A program made the position numbers and the translations under genes. 64,000 nucleotides of DNA. Origin: CAYLRU01 sp964386565 (lineage in GTDB: Bacteria > Desulfobacterota > Desulfobacteria > Desulfobacterales > UBA5616). Below are positions 54,609 to 62,726 of this stretch, in pieces. Below the pieces are notes generated by a model. The model made no database searches and was not told the origin of the DNA. It saw only the letters and a program-made list of their open reading frames with translations. The stretch covers positions 95,901-159,900 of the forward strand of contig CAYLRU010000003.1 of assembly GCA_964386565.1 (NCBI GenBank), read 5' to 3'. Numbering within the stretch: the first letter of the stretch is position 1; every line of letters begins with the position of its first letter.

Positions 54609-55190
54609 ATGAAAAAAAATGACGCTGAAGGAAAGGTTATCGATATAAGCAATTTAAGCTGGCACCAGGTGATGGAACTGGATGCCTGCACACGGTGCGG
54701 GGAATGCGTTAAGTGGTGCCCTGTATATGTCCAGGATTCCAGGGAATCCATAACACCGAGAGATAAGCTCCACGTTTTCAGAAAAATCATTGGCGCACAG
54801 AACAGTTTAAGGCGCAAGCTGTTTAATCCGGACAGCCGGCTGGGCAGACTGATCTGTCCAAAACTTCCCACGGAAGAAGAAATCAGGAAGGCAGCGGAAG
54901 CTTTATATGAGTGCAGTACCTGCCGTCAGTGTCACTTCGTATGTCCGTCAAGAATAGACACGGTGGAGCTGTATGAGGCTTTAAGGCGTTCGCTTATAGC
55001 GTCCGGCATCCCCCATATCAAAAGTCATGAACCCATGGTGGCAAGTATAAAGTCATATGATAATCCATGGGTTCAGCCGAGAGCTCAACGGGGAAGATGG
55101 ACAAAATCGGCAAAGAAGGAAGGACGGATAAAAGATATTCCAAGAATCATTAAACCGCCCAAGCCGACAAAGCCGGAAGGTCATAGGTAA
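54609..55190 (+). CDS. HdrC-like 4Fe-4S dicluster protein
   Basis: 193 residues. CTRCGECVKWCP (27-38) and CSTCRQCHFVCP (about 102-113) bind two 4Fe-4S clusters. The C-terminal MVASIKSYDNPWVQPRAQRGRW is the segment that in GlcF/HdrD-like proteins links to the CCG domains; the similar YDNPWMAPRKTRARW occurs in the protein from 47359. So this looks like the N-terminal half of an HdrD-type protein, with the CCG half separate at 55408. A GTG at 54576 would add 11 residues. Confidence 0.83.
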   Translation: MKKNDAEGKVIDISNLSWHQVMELDACTRCGECVKWCPVYVQDSRESITPRDKLHVFRKIIGAQNSLRRKLFNPDSRLGRLICPKLPTEEEIRKAAEALYECSTCRQCHFVCPSRIDTVELYEALRRSLIASGIPHIKSHEPMVASIKSYDNPWVQPRAQRGRWTKSAKKEGRIKDIPRIIKPPKPTKPEGHR

Positions 55191-55276
55191 CAGGTCAATG
55201 CCATTAACTTAATGACATTTTTTCTTGGCGCGCTTAGCGTCTTGAGTAAGCAAAGCGAACGGGCGGTTATTTTTTT

Positions 55277-55305
55277 GAACCACAAAGGCGCAAAGGACGC
55301 AAAGA
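55277..55305 (+). repeat. Short CAAAGG/CGCAAAG tandem element
   Basis: GAACCACAAAGGCGCAAAGG followed by ACGCAAAG is a short periodic element of a kind dispersed in many deltaproteobacterial genomes. A related AACCACATAGACATAGAG lies at 50242-50259. Function unknown; recognised only by pattern. Confidence 0.35.
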
Positions 55306-55313
55306 ATTTTAAT

Positions 55314-55348
55314 TTTTTTACGAATCGAAACAAACGATTCGTAAAAAA
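55314..55348. other. Perfect AT-flanked hairpin
   Basis: TTTTTTACGAATCG pairs with CGATTCGTAAAAAA around a 7-base loop. Because the T run is on the 5' side and A run on the 3' side it does not look like a normal intrinsic terminator on either strand; it lies in the 217-bp leader of the HdrB-like gene. Confidence 0.5.
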
Positions 55349-55407
55349 CCGTATGGTTCCGGCCTTACGTTAATGAAATTGAATGAAAACCTACAAGGAG
55401 ACCGTCA

Positions 55408-56271
55408 GTGGTAGAAGTAAAACAAGAAATGCCGGAAAAATCCGGGCAGATAACAGGCAAGCCGGTTACCTCCGGGCTGGCCCAGAAAAAAAGGGACGAA
55501 GCGAAAAAGAAAAAAAAGGACGTTCCTGTTGATTTTCTGTATTTTATCGGATGCACGGCCTCATATGATAATAATGTGAAAGAGGTCGGCATCAATACCA
55601 TCAATATATTTGATGCATTGGGATTAAACTATGGCATTCTCGGCAAGGAGGAAAAATGCTGCGGTTCCGTAATGCTGAGAATCGGCAGCCGGGAGTTTGA
55701 GCGCCTGGCCGAAACCAATATAAACCTGTTTAACGCTTTAAACATCAAAGCTCTTGTCACCTCCTGCGCCGGTTGCTATCGAACCCTGAAAAAAGATTAC
55801 AAACGGGTCGGTCAACTCAATATGGAAGTATTGCACACCTCTGAACTGCTGGCACGGTTATATAGAGAAGGACGGTTAAAACTGACCAGGCCAGTGCCGT
55901 TAACCGTCACCTATCATGATCCGTGCCACATGGGACGCCACAGCAACGTTTACGATACGCCCAGGGAGCTGTTAAAGGCGATACCGGGTCTTGAATTTAT
56001 AGAAATGGAACGCATTCGGGAATTCTCCCGATGCTGTGGAGCCGGTGGCGGGCTGAAAGGAGGATTCCCGGATATCCAGAACTTGATGGCCCAGGAAAGG
56101 GTAAGAGACGCAGAAAAAACCGGGGCTGTTCGACTGGTTTCCACCTGTCCATTTTGCTACCAGGGACTGCAAATCGGCATCAATGCCGTTAAATCCAAAT
56201 TAAAAATGACGGATATCACCGAACTGGTGGCCCTTTCCATGGGAATTGAGGCCCGCTCCGATGCCGAATAA
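55408..56271 (+). CDS. HdrB-like protein with two CCG domains
   Basis: 287 residues. CCG domain 1: IGCTASYDNN, KCCGSVMLRIG and TSCAGCYRTL. CCG domain 2: YHDPCHMGRHSN, RCCGAGGGLKGG and STCPFCYQGL. Both domains keep full cysteine sets, so two special 4Fe-4S clusters of the HdrB kind are expected. The first 45 residues are charged and low-complexity (QKKRDEAKKKKKD). Start is GTG with AAGGAG upstream. With 53731 and 54609 it forms a split HdrDE/DsrMK-like quinone-linked module. Confidence 0.85.
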   Translation: MVEVKQEMPEKSGQITGKPVTSGLAQKKRDEAKKKKKDVPVDFLYFIGCTASYDNNVKEVGINTINIFDALGLNYGILGKEEKCCGSVMLRIGSREFERLAETNINLFNALNIKALVTSCAGCYRTLKKDYKRVGQLNMEVLHTSELLARLYREGRLKLTRPVPLTVTYHDPCHMGRHSNVYDTPRELLKAIPGLEFIEMERIREFSRCCGAGGGLKGGFPDIQNLMAQERVRDAEKTGAVRLVSTCPFCYQGLQIGINAVKSKLKMTDITELVALSMGIEARSDAE

Positions 56272-56301
56272 GTACCCAAACCCGGAAATGGTTAACATTT
56301 T

Positions 56302-57288
56302 ATGAATCTGGAAAAAATTAAAGACGCCGTCAGATCTTATCCGGGGATAACAAGAAAAAAACCGATAAGCGCCATTTTTTCTCGGCTGGTTTTTGACATG
56401 CCCCTGAACAAACAACTGCCCGGATATGGTGATGACGCTGCGGTTATCCCCACAAATGAAGGGTACCTGCTTTTCGCAACGGACGGTATGATGCCGGGGC
56501 TGATTGCAAACGAACCCTATGCGGCGGGAAAAGCTGCGGTTATGGTTTGTGTTAATGACATTTATGCCATGGGAGGCCGCCCAACGGCCATGGTCAACGT
56601 ATTGGGCGGTACGGACGAGGAAACCCTCGAAGAAGTTGTCCTGGGGCTTCGTAAAGGGTGTCTGAAATACAGGGTCCCCATGGTGGGTGGGCATTTACAT
56701 CCTGATTCTCCCCATCCCTCTCTTTCCATCGCTACATTGGGATCCGCCAAAAAACTTCTGAGAAGTCATTTGGCCGAAGACGGCCAGGATATCGTTGTGG
56801 CTGTAGATCTGGCAGGGGAACCCGGCTGCCACTCGGTGATGAGCTGGGACGCCAGCTCCGGGAAAACCTCTGAAGTTATTCTGGACCAACTGGAAGCACT
56901 GCCGGATATCGCCGAGCGCGGGTTGTCCCATTGCTGCAAGGATATCAGCAACGGCGGCCTCTTGGGAACCCTCTCCATCATGATGGAAAATTCGGGCAAG
57001 GGTGCCGTGGTGGACATGGAAAAAATTCCCATCCCCCGGGGGATGGGCATAATCCCCTGGTGCTTGAGTTTTCAAAGTTACGGTTTTGTACTGACCTCGG
57101 AAAAACGAAACTCCCATCGGATACTTGATATTTTTAAGAAAAAAAATATCACGGCCGCTGTGGTTGGCTCGGTTACCGGTAATTCCAGGGTCATCATCCG
57201 GCAAAACAACAAAAAAACGGTTCTCTTTGATTTTCATTCAGAGGCAATTACCGGGATATCTTACAATCCAAAAAACAAAAGGCAATAG
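56302..57288 (+). CDS. AIR-synthase-like protein, sll0787 family
   Basis: 328 residues of the PurM/SelD/ThiL ATP-binding fold. GYGDDAAVIP (about 40-49) binds Mg-ATP; LLFATDGMMPGLI, VNDIYAMGGRPTAMVN, VPMVGGHLHPDSPH and CKDISNGGLLGTLSIM follow the pattern of the sll0787 family (TIGR04049), the third Nit1C-linked family in this window. In MSMEG_0567 this domain is fused to the GNAT domain found here at 30563. It probably activates a carboxylate or amide with ATP. It is 30 bp after the HdrB-like gene and 7 bp before a CoA-ligase-like gene. Confidence 0.82.
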   Translation: MNLEKIKDAVRSYPGITRKKPISAIFSRLVFDMPLNKQLPGYGDDAAVIPTNEGYLLFATDGMMPGLIANEPYAAGKAAVMVCVNDIYAMGGRPTAMVNVLGGTDEETLEEVVLGLRKGCLKYRVPMVGGHLHPDSPHPSLSIATLGSAKKLLRSHLAEDGQDIVVAVDLAGEPGCHSVMSWDASSGKTSEVILDQLEALPDIAERGLSHCCKDISNGGLLGTLSIMMENSGKGAVVDMEKIPIPRGMGIIPWCLSFQSYGFVLTSEKRNSHRILDIFKKKNITAAVVGSVTGNSRVIIRQNNKKTVLFDFHSEAITGISYNPKNKRQ

Positions 57289-57295
57289 GTGAAAC

Positions 57296-58660
57296 ATGGG
57301 TTTTAACGATTATTTTGATGAAAAAATGTACCGTATGCAGGGAACAGCGGAGATACGCGAGCTTCAGGAAAAGAAGCTGATTAAAAATTTAAACGACAAT
57401 TTCAACAACAATGAAGTGTTTCGTTTGGCCTGCATGGCCAAAGGGATACAAGATCTTTCCAATATCAAAACGATCCGGGATTTTCAAAACGCATTCCCGG
57501 TGGGGGGTGAATCAAGATCACAAATGGAGGCATTAATTAAAGGACCTCTTTGGAAAGGTTCCTTAAAAGACACCATGGCATATGTTCAAGGGGTCAAGCC
57601 GGAAGATTTTGTATTGATGTGCGCAACATCAGGAACCACCGGAATCCCCACGCCGTATTTCTTTACGGAAAAAAGCATGCGGACGATGGCCGAAGGATAC
57701 AGCAGAGGGTGTTATATGTCCGGAATTGTTCCCGGAGAAACGGTGGTTCATGCATTGGCCTTAAGTATGTTCGGCGCCGGGATTCCTTTGGTTGAAACCT
57801 TTATTCGATTGGGCATTACCGTTATACCCGTAGGCGCTGAAGTCGGAAAAGAAAAACTGATACAGTTTTCCGAGTATTTTAAGCCCACCGTTATTTTTTG
57901 TACACCGTCATATGCCCAATATCTTGTCGATACAGTGCCGGATAAGATCAAAAGCCTTAATTTTAAGCGGGTGGTTTGCGGAGGAGAGCCGGGAGCCGGA
58001 ATCCCCGAAGTCAGAAAAAAAATCCAGGATGGATTTGGATGCCCCCTGACGGATATGATGGGATTGATCGGCGGACTGGCCCTGGCTTCTTGCGATTTGG
58101 AAGAATATGCGGGCATGCATCACTTAAGTGACGACTTATACTTTTTTGAACTAGTGGATCCGGAAACCAAGGAACCGGTTCCGTTTGAAGACGGTGCTGT
58201 CGGGCAGATGCTGGCAACTACACTTGAAGGCCCTGTTTCCCCGAGAGGTTCCTCCGGAGACGTGGCCCAAGTCTTTACGGAACCCTGTCAATGCGGCAAT
58301 CCCGGATGGAGATTGAAGATCATCGGCCGGACCGACGATATGTTGAAAGTAAAAGGTGTGATTGTATATCCGTCACACATTGACGATGCCGTTACCCATT
58401 TTTCTCCCCGGGTTACGGGGGAATTTCGAATCGTCTTGGATGTGCCGCCGCCACGCGTGGAACCGCCCCTAAAATTGAAAGTTGAGTATGGAGAGTCCGT
58501 AAAAGAAGAAGAACTCGATGCATTGGCCACTGAAATCGGAGATTACATGCACAACAAATTGCGTATCAGACCGAAAATCAACTGGGTTCCTCCCATGAGC
58601 CTGGAACGGACGGCCTTAAAGACCCGGTTTATTGAAAAGACTTATGAGACCAAAAAATAA
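57296..58660 (+). CDS. Phenylacetate-CoA ligase-like (PaaK family) adenylate-forming enzyme
   Basis: 454 residues. The ATP loop CATSGTTGIPTPYFFTEKS (about 109-127), GGEPGAGIPEVRKK, and C-terminal GRTDDMLKVKGVIVYPSHID are those of PaaK-like ligases, which form acyl-CoAs from aryl- or cyclic acids through an acyl-AMP. The final lysine region (MSLERTALKTRF) carries the usual catalytic Lys. It likely activates the pathway's starting acid. AGGTGAAAC precedes the ATG. Confidence 0.87.
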   Translation: MGFNDYFDEKMYRMQGTAEIRELQEKKLIKNLNDNFNNNEVFRLACMAKGIQDLSNIKTIRDFQNAFPVGGESRSQMEALIKGPLWKGSLKDTMAYVQGVKPEDFVLMCATSGTTGIPTPYFFTEKSMRTMAEGYSRGCYMSGIVPGETVVHALALSMFGAGIPLVETFIRLGITVIPVGAEVGKEKLIQFSEYFKPTVIFCTPSYAQYLVDTVPDKIKSLNFKRVVCGGEPGAGIPEVRKKIQDGFGCPLTDMMGLIGGLALASCDLEEYAGMHHLSDDLYFFELVDPETKEPVPFEDGAVGQMLATTLEGPVSPRGSSGDVAQVFTEPCQCGNPGWRLKIIGRTDDMLKVKGVIVYPSHIDDAVTHFSPRVTGEFRIVLDVPPPRVEPPLKLKVEYGESVKEEELDALATEIGDYMHNKLRIRPKINWVPPMSLERTALKTRFIEKTYETKK

Positions 58661-58687
58661 TGGAAGATAAATTTATAGGAGTGCCAA

Positions 58688-59140
58688 ATGGAAAAAATCC
58701 ATACCAATATTCAATTGGAAGAAGATCAAATGCTGTTAAGAGAAGGAATTATAAAATTTCCTTCTTCACCGGATGAAAAACCGCAACTGATTGCCGCCAA
58801 GTGTGAAAAATGCGGTGATATTGCATTCCCCAAAAAGATTCGATGCGGAAAGTGCGACGGAAAGGTAATGAATGATTTCCTGCTGAGCAACAGGGGAAAG
58901 CTATATGCCTATACCGTCGTCCGCCAGACCGTACCGGGGTATGAAGTCCCGAATATTCTCGGGGTTGTAAAGGTGCCGGAAGACGATGAATTGCTGATTA
59001 TGACTCAAATCCGTGAGTGTGAGATTGAAGACATAGTAAATGGAATGGAAGTGGAAACCATTATTGCGGAATTGTATACGGATTTTTTGAGGAACAAAAA
59101 AGTGATCGGATATGCATTTAAACCCGTTAAAGGGCTCTAA
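58688..59140 (+). CDS. DUF35 OB-fold/zinc-ribbon protein, thiolase partner
   Basis: 150 residues. A rubredoxin-like zinc ribbon with C39, C42, C53 and C56 (CEKCGDIAFP, then CGKC) is followed by an OB fold (GKLYAYTVVRQ, then NILGVVKVPEDDELLIMTQI). DUF35 proteins sit beside SCP2-type thiolases and form complexes with them, as BbsA does with BbsB in benzylsuccinate breakdown. The thiolase gene follows after 49 bp. GGAG lies seven bases before the ATG. Confidence 0.87.
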   Translation: MEKIHTNIQLEEDQMLLREGIIKFPSSPDEKPQLIAAKCEKCGDIAFPKKIRCGKCDGKVMNDFLLSNRGKLYAYTVVRQTVPGYEVPNILGVVKVPEDDELLIMTQIRECEIEDIVNGMEVETIIAELYTDFLRNKKVIGYAFKPVKGL

Positions 59141-59189
59141 GTTAAAAAGTGCCCATATAGAGGGTGAATACTAAATAGGAGAAATACCC

Positions 59190-60365
59190 ATGAGAGATGT
59201 TTATATAATCGGTGCAGGAATGACACGATTCGGTCTGTATGACGGACGTCATCTTCCTTACAAGTCCATTTATGAATTGGGGGCTGAGGCGTGTATGGCG
59301 GCCCTGGATCATGCGGGTATCAGCCATCGCAAAATTGAAGCGGCATTTTGCGGTAATGGATCGGCTCCGCCGAATTGTTGCCAGAACATAACAGCCCCTA
59401 TCGGTATTTCAGGAATACCGGCGTTTAATCACGAGAACGGATGTGCCGCCGGGTCATGCGCCTTAAAACATGGTTGGGAAACCGTTGCCAACGGCATGTA
59501 TGATGTCGCCCTTGTGATCGGTGCCGACAAATGGAGCCTTCCGCCGGGGATGAGCCGAATGACAAGTCTTTTGGCTGTTCCGTACGGCATAAATCTGAAC
59601 CAGGATGTGGCCGGTGCCTTTGGTACGGCTTTGCTGGCGTTGATCGCCAATGCGCATATGAATGAATACGGCACCACTAAAGAACAACTGGCTAAGATTT
59701 CCGTGAAAAACAAGCGTAACGGTGCAATGAATCCATATGCCCAGTTTCAAAAAGAGGTTACCCTTGAAGAGGTCTTAAATTCGCGGATGATTTCCGACCC
59801 TTTGACCCTCCTTCAATGTTGCCCGCAATCCGACGGAGCTGCGGCCGTGGTTATCTGTACGGGAGATATTGCCCGGCAATACACGACCAAACCGGTAAAA
59901 ATTCCGTTTATAACCGAATCCGCAGGAAAGTATAAGGGGATGGAAGGAAGCTTAAGTGAATTTAAATGTTTTCAAAGGGCTTCGAAACTGGCCTATGAAG
60001 CCTGCGGAATCGGTCCGGAAGATTTGGATGTAGTGGAAGTTCATGATGATTTCACCTCTTTGGAATTGATCGCCTATGAAGATTTGGGATTATGCCCCAA
60101 AGGTGAGGCCGGCCGGTTTATTGATGAAGGATTGTCTGACTTTGGCGGAAAATGCGTTGTAAGCCCCAGCGGCGGATTGCTGGCCAAAGGACATCCCATC
60201 GGCGCCACAGGCGTTGCCCAGCTCGTGGAAATTGCATGGCAATTAAGAGGAGAGTGCGGAAAACGCCAGGTAGAAGGCGCAAAAGTGGGGCTGGCGCATA
60301 ACGGCGGCGGAGTCGGAGACGGATACGAACCCGGGGCCGTTACGGTTACGATAGCGACGATATAA
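59190..60365 (+). CDS. SCP2-type thiolase (acyl-CoA acetyltransferase)
   Basis: 391 residues. Active cysteine C85 in HENGCAAGSCALK, histidine H335 in LLAKGHPIGATGVAQ, and the VEVHDDFTSLELIAYEDLG segment of the SCP2-thiolase branch are visible. Some sites differ from biosynthetic thiolases, as usual in this branch; the final cysteine motif CxG is replaced by LAHNGGGVG. It should cleave a 3-ketoacyl-CoA together with the DUF35 protein upstream, as the last step of a beta-oxidation-like sequence. Confidence 0.87.
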   Translation: MRDVYIIGAGMTRFGLYDGRHLPYKSIYELGAEACMAALDHAGISHRKIEAAFCGNGSAPPNCCQNITAPIGISGIPAFNHENGCAAGSCALKHGWETVANGMYDVALVIGADKWSLPPGMSRMTSLLAVPYGINLNQDVAGAFGTALLALIANAHMNEYGTTKEQLAKISVKNKRNGAMNPYAQFQKEVTLEEVLNSRMISDPLTLLQCCPQSDGAAAVVICTGDIARQYTTKPVKIPFITESAGKYKGMEGSLSEFKCFQRASKLAYEACGIGPEDLDVVEVHDDFTSLELIAYEDLGLCPKGEAGRFIDEGLSDFGGKCVVSPSGGLLAKGHPIGATGVAQLVEIAWQLRGECGKRQVEGAKVGLAHNGGGVGDGYEPGAVTVTIATI

Positions 60366-60390
60366 TTAATATAATAAGAGGAGGGTCAAT

Positions 60391-62376
60391 ATGAGCAGGA
60401 AGATACTTGAACCGATTCAGATCAAAAATATGGAGATTAAAAACAGGATCGGCTTTCCGCCCTTTCTCGGAAATCCGCATGGACCGAAATGCGAAGTCAA
60501 CGACGATACCATCAAATGGTTTGAACTCAGGGCCAACGGAGGGGTTGGATTTGCCGTGACCGGAACGATCAACCCTTTGCCCGAAGCATTTGAAGAGATG
60601 ATGAAAACCCCGCCCATGTTGTTCCCCCACCCGTTGACGTTCCATGACGACAGCTATATGCCGGGATATCAAAAGCTTACGACCGCCATTCGCCAAACCG
60701 GAATGAAGATCGGCGCTCAAATCGGAGCCGGCGGTGCAACAAAAGGCGCGTCTCCGTCTCCGTTTGGCAAGATGAATTTTTTTGAAGCGATTTATGGGGG
60801 CGATATTGCGGCCCAGGCGTATACGGTGGAAGAACTTGAAGAAATTAAACAGCTTTGCGTAAAAACCGCCGTAAGATGTAAAACCGCGGGCTTTGATTTT
60901 ATCGAATTGCATACCGCTCACGGATATGTGTCTCTCTGGGGCGGGTTTATGTCCCCCTTTACAAATACCCGAACCGATAAATACGGCGGCAGCTGGGAGA
61001 ATCGATTGCGATTTCCCGCGGAAACCATACAGGCGATCCGACAGGCAGTGGGCAAAGATTACCCGATTTTCATCCGGGTCAGTGCGGATGAACTGTTTGG
61101 ACCGGACGGTGTGACTATCGAGGATACGGTGAAATATACCGTTCCGATAATGGAAGAAGCCGGTGTAGACTGTTTTGACGTTACCATGGGGGCTCAACTT
61201 CATAATCCCAATAATATTCCCTCCCTCTATGTCCCGAGGGGGCACTATTTGCGCTTTCCTGCGGCCGTAAAAAAAGTCGCCAAAGTCCCTGTTATCGGTG
61301 TGGGAAGAATACTGGAAATGGAAATGGCAGAGAAGTATCTGGAAGAAGGAAATGCGGATTTGATTTATTTGGGGCGGCAGTTGATTGCCGATCCGGAGAC
61401 CCCGAAAAAATATTTTGAAGGTCGACCGGAAGATATTCGGAAATGCATCGGAGATTTGCCGGGATTCGGTAATTGTGACAGGTGCTGTGCAGTTAATCCC
61501 ACACCACCGTTGATGGGCGGTACGGATGATGTGTCACCTGCCCCGTCTTCAAAAAACGTCCTGGTGATCGGAGGCGGCGTGGCCGGTATGGAAGCCGCCA
61601 GGATTGCCGCTTTGAGGGGACATCAGGTAACATTGATTGAAAAAGAAGGAAAGCTCGGCGGTACGGTTTACGCGCTTTCTCATAATCCGTTGAATTCCGA
61701 ATTTATCAACCTTGTTGAATATCTTGTCCAACAGATGAAGAAACTCAACATAGACATCCGGGTCTGCAAACCCGCAGTAACTGAGGATGTCAAAAACTTG
61801 AATCCGGATGTGGTAATCGTCGCCACCGGCGCGACCATGACGCTTCCCCAAGAAACCCGTGACAAGTTTAATATCATGACACATGTGGAAGCATTAAACA
61901 ACCCGAATAAAATCGGGAAAAAGGTGGTTGTTCAAGGATTGGGATATGGTTCCGAGCTGGCTATTGCTCTAGCAGAAGGCGGAAAAGACGTAACCTTGTT
62001 CGGCAAAGGCAAGGAAATCGCATCTAATATTTCATTGCTGAGAAGATTTTTTGTTTTAAAACGGTTGACGGATATTGATGTGTGCAGGGGGGACGGCGAC
62101 ATTCCCATGACGGATCCGGGTAATCCTGTTGTTAAAACCGGAAGGAAGATCAAAGAAGTCACAGCCTCTGCAGTAGTGGTAGTGAACGAAGATGGAAATG
62201 AGGAACATTATCCTTATGATACGTTTATTGTATCCATGGGCAGAAAAAGTAACGATGAGTTGTTTAAAGAATTAAAGGAGGTCATACCGGAGACATATTC
62301 CATCGGTGATGCAAACAAGGTAGGAGAAATTACGGATGCAATGACAGCAGCCAATGAAATTGCCCGGAAAATCTAA
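60391..62376 (+). CDS. OYE-type Fe-S flavoenzyme with atypical cluster motif
   Basis: 661 residues, same architecture as the protein at 43286: FMN barrel with HTAHGYVSLWGGFMSPFTN and RTDKYGGSWENR, a cysteine motif, then NAD(P)/FAD units (VLVIGGGVAGMEAA at about 390). The cluster region reads CIGDLPGFGNCDRCC, spacing Cx9CxxC, against the usual CxxCx3C, so cluster ligation is altered or shifted. The barrel N-terminus (RIGFPPFLGNPHGPKCEV) also differs, hinting at a different substrate. AGGAGGG precedes the ATG. Confidence 0.83.
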   Translation: MSRKILEPIQIKNMEIKNRIGFPPFLGNPHGPKCEVNDDTIKWFELRANGGVGFAVTGTINPLPEAFEEMMKTPPMLFPHPLTFHDDSYMPGYQKLTTAIRQTGMKIGAQIGAGGATKGASPSPFGKMNFFEAIYGGDIAAQAYTVEELEEIKQLCVKTAVRCKTAGFDFIELHTAHGYVSLWGGFMSPFTNTRTDKYGGSWENRLRFPAETIQAIRQAVGKDYPIFIRVSADELFGPDGVTIEDTVKYTVPIMEEAGVDCFDVTMGAQLHNPNNIPSLYVPRGHYLRFPAAVKKVAKVPVIGVGRILEMEMAEKYLEEGNADLIYLGRQLIADPETPKKYFEGRPEDIRKCIGDLPGFGNCDRCCAVNPTPPLMGGTDDVSPAPSSKNVLVIGGGVAGMEAARIAALRGHQVTLIEKEGKLGGTVYALSHNPLNSEFINLVEYLVQQMKKLNIDIRVCKPAVTEDVKNLNPDVVIVATGATMTLPQETRDKFNIMTHVEALNNPNKIGKKVVVQGLGYGSELAIALAEGGKDVTLFGKGKEIASNISLLRRFFVLKRLTDIDVCRGDGDIPMTDPGNPVVKTGRKIKEVTASAVVVVNEDGNEEHYPYDTFIVSMGRKSNDELFKELKEVIPETYSIGDANKVGEITDAMTAANEIARKI

Positions 62377-62502
62377 CCCGTACAAGCCGGAACCAGCCAA
62401 GATGTCGAACAGCGTATACAGCCCAAATCGCCTCCTGAACATTAATGGGTTAAGCCAGTTAGCCTCCCGGTGCGGGATTAAGCCGGTAAAGTTTTCTCTC
62501 GC

Positions 62503-62520
62503 CCCATGCTCCAGCGTGGG
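62503..62520 (+). repeat. REP-like palindrome
   Basis: CCCATGCTCCAGCGTGGG forms an 8-bp stem around CC and continues to GAACGCAT, the widely dispersed sequence CCCACGCTCCAGCGTGGGAACG of proteobacterial REP elements. The rest of the 350-bp gap 62377-62726 shows no gene. Confidence 0.55.
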
Positions 62521-62726
62521 AACGCATACCCAGAAATATCAACAGTATATTGCTGTAAAATGCGAGAGGTTGATTCTCAGATTGAATACGTAAGAATCTG
62601 AAACGGTTAAGCTATGTTTACTGTTGCATAGAAATCCTCGTCTTATGGACGTAGATTCTTTTCTCAGAAGATTACAACCGATAGTTATTCGACAATAAAT
62701 CCGATCATTCGAAAGGAAGATGAACA

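Noticed and set aside
55277..55305. Possible CRISPR repeat from the CGCAAAG periodicity
   Set aside because: Units are 8-9 bases with no spacers and there are no cas genes.
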